DNA of 7,382 nucleotides from an uncultured Rubrobacteraceae bacterium (GTDB lineage: Bacteria > Actinomycetota > Rubrobacteria > Rubrobacterales > Rubrobacteraceae), in assembly GCA_902805985.1 (NCBI GenBank), contig CADCUW010000469.1, positions 4,937 through 12,318 on the forward strand, written 5' to 3'. The translations under genes and the position numbers were made by a program. Below, piece after piece: positions 5,696-7,382 of the stretch. Below the pieces are notes generated by a model. The model ran no database searches and had not been told where the DNA came from. It saw only the letters and a list, made by a program, of their open reading frames with translations. Positions within the stretch are counted from its first letter, which is position 1. Every line of letters begins with the position of its first letter.

Positions 5696-5726
5696 GGGCG
5701 GGTTTGAAACCCGCCCCTACGGGCGG
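5696..5726 (+). repeat. Palindromic element between convergent genes (likely dispersed repeat and terminator)
   Basis: GGGCGGGTTT (5696-5705), a central G and AAACCCGCCC (5707-5716) form a perfect 21-bp palindrome. CCGCCC (5711-5716) can instead pair with GGGCGG (5721-5726) around CCTAC-type bases, so two hairpins compete. The motif, a CCCCTAC/GTAGGGG flank next to GCGGGTTTGAAACCCGC, is one I recognise as a widespread interspersed palindrome in high-GC genomes; its shadow translations read like GFKPAR and FETRPYG. Lying 14 bases past the stop of the plus-strand gene and reaching the stop of the minus-strand gene, it probably also ends both transcripts. Confidence 0.7.
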
Positions 5727-6277
5727 CGGGATGAGGTGGCGAGGGTCTTTGCGGTCTCGTCCTTCTCTCGGTGTTCCGTCTGGCGGGCGGCTTCTACGCC
5801 CTGCGGGTGGGCGGTGAGGCCGCCGCCGCGGACGGTGGCGCCTATGACGAGGCCGGCGCTGACGAGGACGATGTTCTTGATGATGTACTGGCCTTCGAGG
5901 GTCGGGGCGTAAGGGAAGGCCGTGAAGACCTCGCCGGGGAAGAGGACGAGCGGGGAGGCGGCGCCGACCATCTGGAAGGCGAGGAGGAGCAGGGTCGGTC
6001 GCATGAACTTGCCGGAGATCAGGCCGAGCCCGATGGCGCATTCGAGGGTCGCGAGCAGCACGAGGCTGACGCCGCCTGGCACGAGGCCGAAGGTGAGCAC
6101 GTCTATGGTCTTTGCCGCGAGCGTCTGGGCGGGGCTGAGGTCAGGGAAGAACTTCAGGACACCGAACCAGAAGAAGACGACGCCGAGGGCGACGCGCAGG
6201 GTGATGACGCCGTAGCGGGCCATCCACTGCGTGACCCTGATGTCCACCGCCTCGAGCGGCCCCGGTAGTGCTCTCAT
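5717..6277 (-). CDS. DoxX-family membrane protein
   Basis: 186 residues with four hydrophobic helices at about 23-43, 64-84, 92-113 and 131-149, the DoxX arrangement. LRVALGVVFFWFGVLKFFP opens the first helix; the TLECAIGLGL and LEGQYIIKNIVLVSAGLVIGATVRGG segments are typical of this branch. A hydrophilic, charged tail of about 35 residues follows (150-186). Family members are integral membrane proteins, some tied to redox or oxidative stress, but this branch has no defined reaction. The start is ATG at 6277 (complement of 6275-6277), because AGGAGGT (complement of 6285-6291) lies seven bases before it; the frame is open to 6322 but that extension has no such site. The stop codon TAG is the edge of the palindromic element at 5696-5726, so the last residues may have been altered by its arrival. 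Confidence 0.88.
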   Translation of the reverse strand: MRALPGPLEAVDIRVTQWMARYGVITLRVALGVVFFWFGVLKFFPDLSPAQTLAAKTIDVLTFGLVPGGVSLVLLATLECAIGLGLISGKFMRPTLLLLAFQMVGAASPLVLFPGEVFTAFPYAPTLEGQYIIKNIVLVSAGLVIGATVRGGGLTAHPQGVEAARQTEHREKDETAKTLATSSRRP

Positions 6278-6414
6278 GGCGCAAACCTCCTGCGAGACCT
6301 CATCTGTTAGGGGGATTATCATGGCCGCGGAGGACCCCGTCGGGTAACCCGTTTACACGATAATGGCGCTTTTGTGAGCTTTCTAACGCCCGGTTTGCGT
6401 GGTAGTTTAGGTTT
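6278..6414. promoter_or_regulatory. Divergent promoter region between doxX and gltX
   Basis: This 137-base gap separates diverging genes and is more AT-rich than its surroundings, as promoter DNA usually is. On the minus strand GATAAT (complement of 6315-6320) could be the doxX -10; on the plus strand GATAAT (6359-6364) mirrors it. TAGTTT (6403-6408) sits six bases before the gltX ATG. CGGG-TAA-CCCG (6341-6351) is a small inverted repeat midway. No good -35 hexamer accompanies any of them. Confidence 0.45.
6403..6408 (+). promoter_or_regulatory. -10 box (TANNNT) placed for a leaderless gltX transcript
   Basis: TAGTTT matches the actinobacterial -10 form TANNNT. Six bases (AGGTTT) separate it from ATG 6415, so transcription would begin at the A of the start codon. 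gltX has no convincing Shine-Dalgarno, which fits leaderless translation. TTTCTA (6380-6385) is 17 bases upstream but only a half match to -35. Confidence 0.5.
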
Positions 6415-7382
6415 ATGGAGAATTCAGAGATCCGAGTCCGGTACGCGCCGAGCCCGACGGGGATGTTGCACGTCGGCGGGGTGAGGACCGCCCTCTTCAA
6501 CTGGCTCTTCGCCCGCAAGAACGGCGGCACGTTCGTACTTCGTATAGAGGACACGGACCTCGCCCGCTCCACACAGGAATCGGTCGACCAGTTGGAGAGC
6601 GCGCTGCGTTGGATCGGCTTGGACTGGGACGAGGGTCCAGGCATCGGCGGTCCCCATCCCCCCTACCGCCAGACCGACCGCTTCGACCTCTACCGCGAGG
6701 CGTCGAAGAAGCTCCTCGACTCGGGTGCCGCCTACTACGACTTCGCCACCCCGGAAGAGCTGACCGAGATGCGCGAGCGGGCCAGGGCCGAGAGGCGCCA
6801 GCCCATCTACACCGGCGGCGAGTACCGGGAGATGGACCCGGCCGAAGCGAGGAAGAAGATAGAGGCCGGGGAGCCCTACACCGTGCGGTTCAAGACGCCG
6901 CGCGGGGGGCAGACCGTCGTCGAAGACATGATCCGGGGGCCCGTGACCTTCGAGAACGCCAACCTCGAGGACTTCGTGCTCATGAAGTCCACCGACACCC
7001 CTACGTACAACTTCGCCGCGGCGGTGGACGACGCGGAGATGGAGATCAGCCACGTCATCCGCGGCGACGACCACCTCTCCAACACGCCGCGCCAGATCCT
7101 GATCCACGAGGCTCTCGGCAATGCGGTCCCGGGCTTCGCCCACGTCCCGATGGTCCTCGGCCCGGACAAGAAGAAGCTCTCCAAGCGCCACGGCTCGGCC
7201 CACGTCGAGGAGTTCGCGGAGCAGGGCTACCTGCCGGACGCGCTCTTCAACTACCTGGCCCTGCTGGGCGCGGGCTATGCCGCTGACGAGGAGATCTTCT
7301 CCCGCGACGAGCTCGCGGAGCGCTTCCGCATCGACCGCGTGAGCGGCAACCCGGCCGTCTTCGACGAGAACAAGCTCCGCGC
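6415..7382 (+). CDS. gltX: Glutamyl-tRNA synthetase, N-terminal 322 residues (runs off window)
   Basis: Class I aminoacyl-tRNA synthetase that charges tRNA-Glu with glutamate. RVRYAPSPTGMLHVGG (7-22) contains the HIGH-type motif (HVGG, 19-22), followed by RTALFNWLFAR and LRIEDTD. The insertion domain carries GDDHLSNTPRQ, and the KMSKS-type loop is KLSKR (254-258) in DKKKLSKRHG. The frame stays open to the last base; about 150-170 residues, including the anticodon-binding domain, should lie beyond. The region after AAYYDF (105-110) lacks the cysteines that bind zinc in E. coli-type enzymes. The ATG 6415 start matches the expected start of homologues and has no ribosome-binding site but a well-placed -10. 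In organisms without GlnRS this enzyme also charges tRNA-Gln with Glu; that cannot be judged here. Confidence 0.96.
   Translation, partial: MENSEIRVRYAPSPTGMLHVGGVRTALFNWLFARKNGGTFVLRIEDTDLARSTQESVDQLESALRWIGLDWDEGPGIGGPHPPYRQTDRFDLYREASKKLLDSGAAYYDFATPEELTEMRERARAERRQPIYTGGEYREMDPAEARKKIEAGEPYTVRFKTPRGGQTVVEDMIRGPVTFENANLEDFVLMKSTDTPTYNFAAAVDDAEMEISHVIRGDDHLSNTPRQILIHEALGNAVPGFAHVPMVLGPDKKKLSKRHGSAHVEEFAEQGYLPDALFNYLALLGAGYAADEEIFSRDELAERFRIDRVSGNPAVFDENKLR

Noticed and set aside
5771..6268. 165-residue plus-strand frame rich in Glu, Asp and Gly
   Set aside because: Its acidic composition is the complement of the hydrophobic codons of doxX, which has membrane helices and a strong ribosome-binding site.
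6424..7203. 259-residue minus-strand frame opposite gltX
   Set aside because: Antisense to unmistakable GluRS sequence.

Overview
The window is high-GC bacterial DNA with tightly packed genes, GTG starts, stop/start overlaps and GC-rich terminator hairpins without U tracts. Gene content and protein style (LutABC, a small 'RGLAKSGSR' membrane protein, an actinobacterial-type C-terminal helical domain) point to an actinomycete-like organism, most likely near Rubrobacter. The phylum is a reasonable inference; the genus is a guess.

Layout, left to right. (1) 1-198: the 3' end of a small two-helix membrane protein, followed by a hairpin. (2) 302-1265: two tiny membrane-protein ORFs (37 and 44 aa), too short for most gene callers, then a 184-aa glutamine-rich, internally duplicated phasin-like protein. 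A very strong stem-loop (1297-1355) closes this block. (3) 1366-1465: a strongly foldable stretch, then a YegS/DgkB-type lipid kinase whose start codon is unclear. (4) 2481-5682: one plus-strand operon, lutA-lutB-lutC plus a DUF1330-like gene. lutA/lutB overlap by 4 bases, lutB/lutC by 1 base, and lutC and the last gene are 12 bases apart. (5) 5696-5726: a palindromic element between convergent genes. (6) 5717-6277, minus strand: a DoxX-family membrane protein. (7) 6278-6414: a divergent promoter region. (8) 6415 to the end: the first 322 residues of glutamyl-tRNA synthetase (gltX), apparently transcribed as a leaderless mRNA.

How the genes work together. LutA, LutB and LutC form the iron-sulfur L-lactate oxidation complex that turns lactate into pyruvate. 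The DUF1330-like protein shares the transcript and may be an accessory factor. No lactate permease or LutR-type regulator is visible. The tiny membrane proteins and the Q-rich protein may form a separate envelope- or granule-associated module; that is inference from proximity and composition. The lipid kinase and GltX are housekeeping-type genes.

Most of the window is ordinary metabolism. The least-explained parts are the 302-1265 small-protein block, the structured segment before the lipid kinase with its start-codon problem, and the palindromic element that supplies the doxX stop codon.
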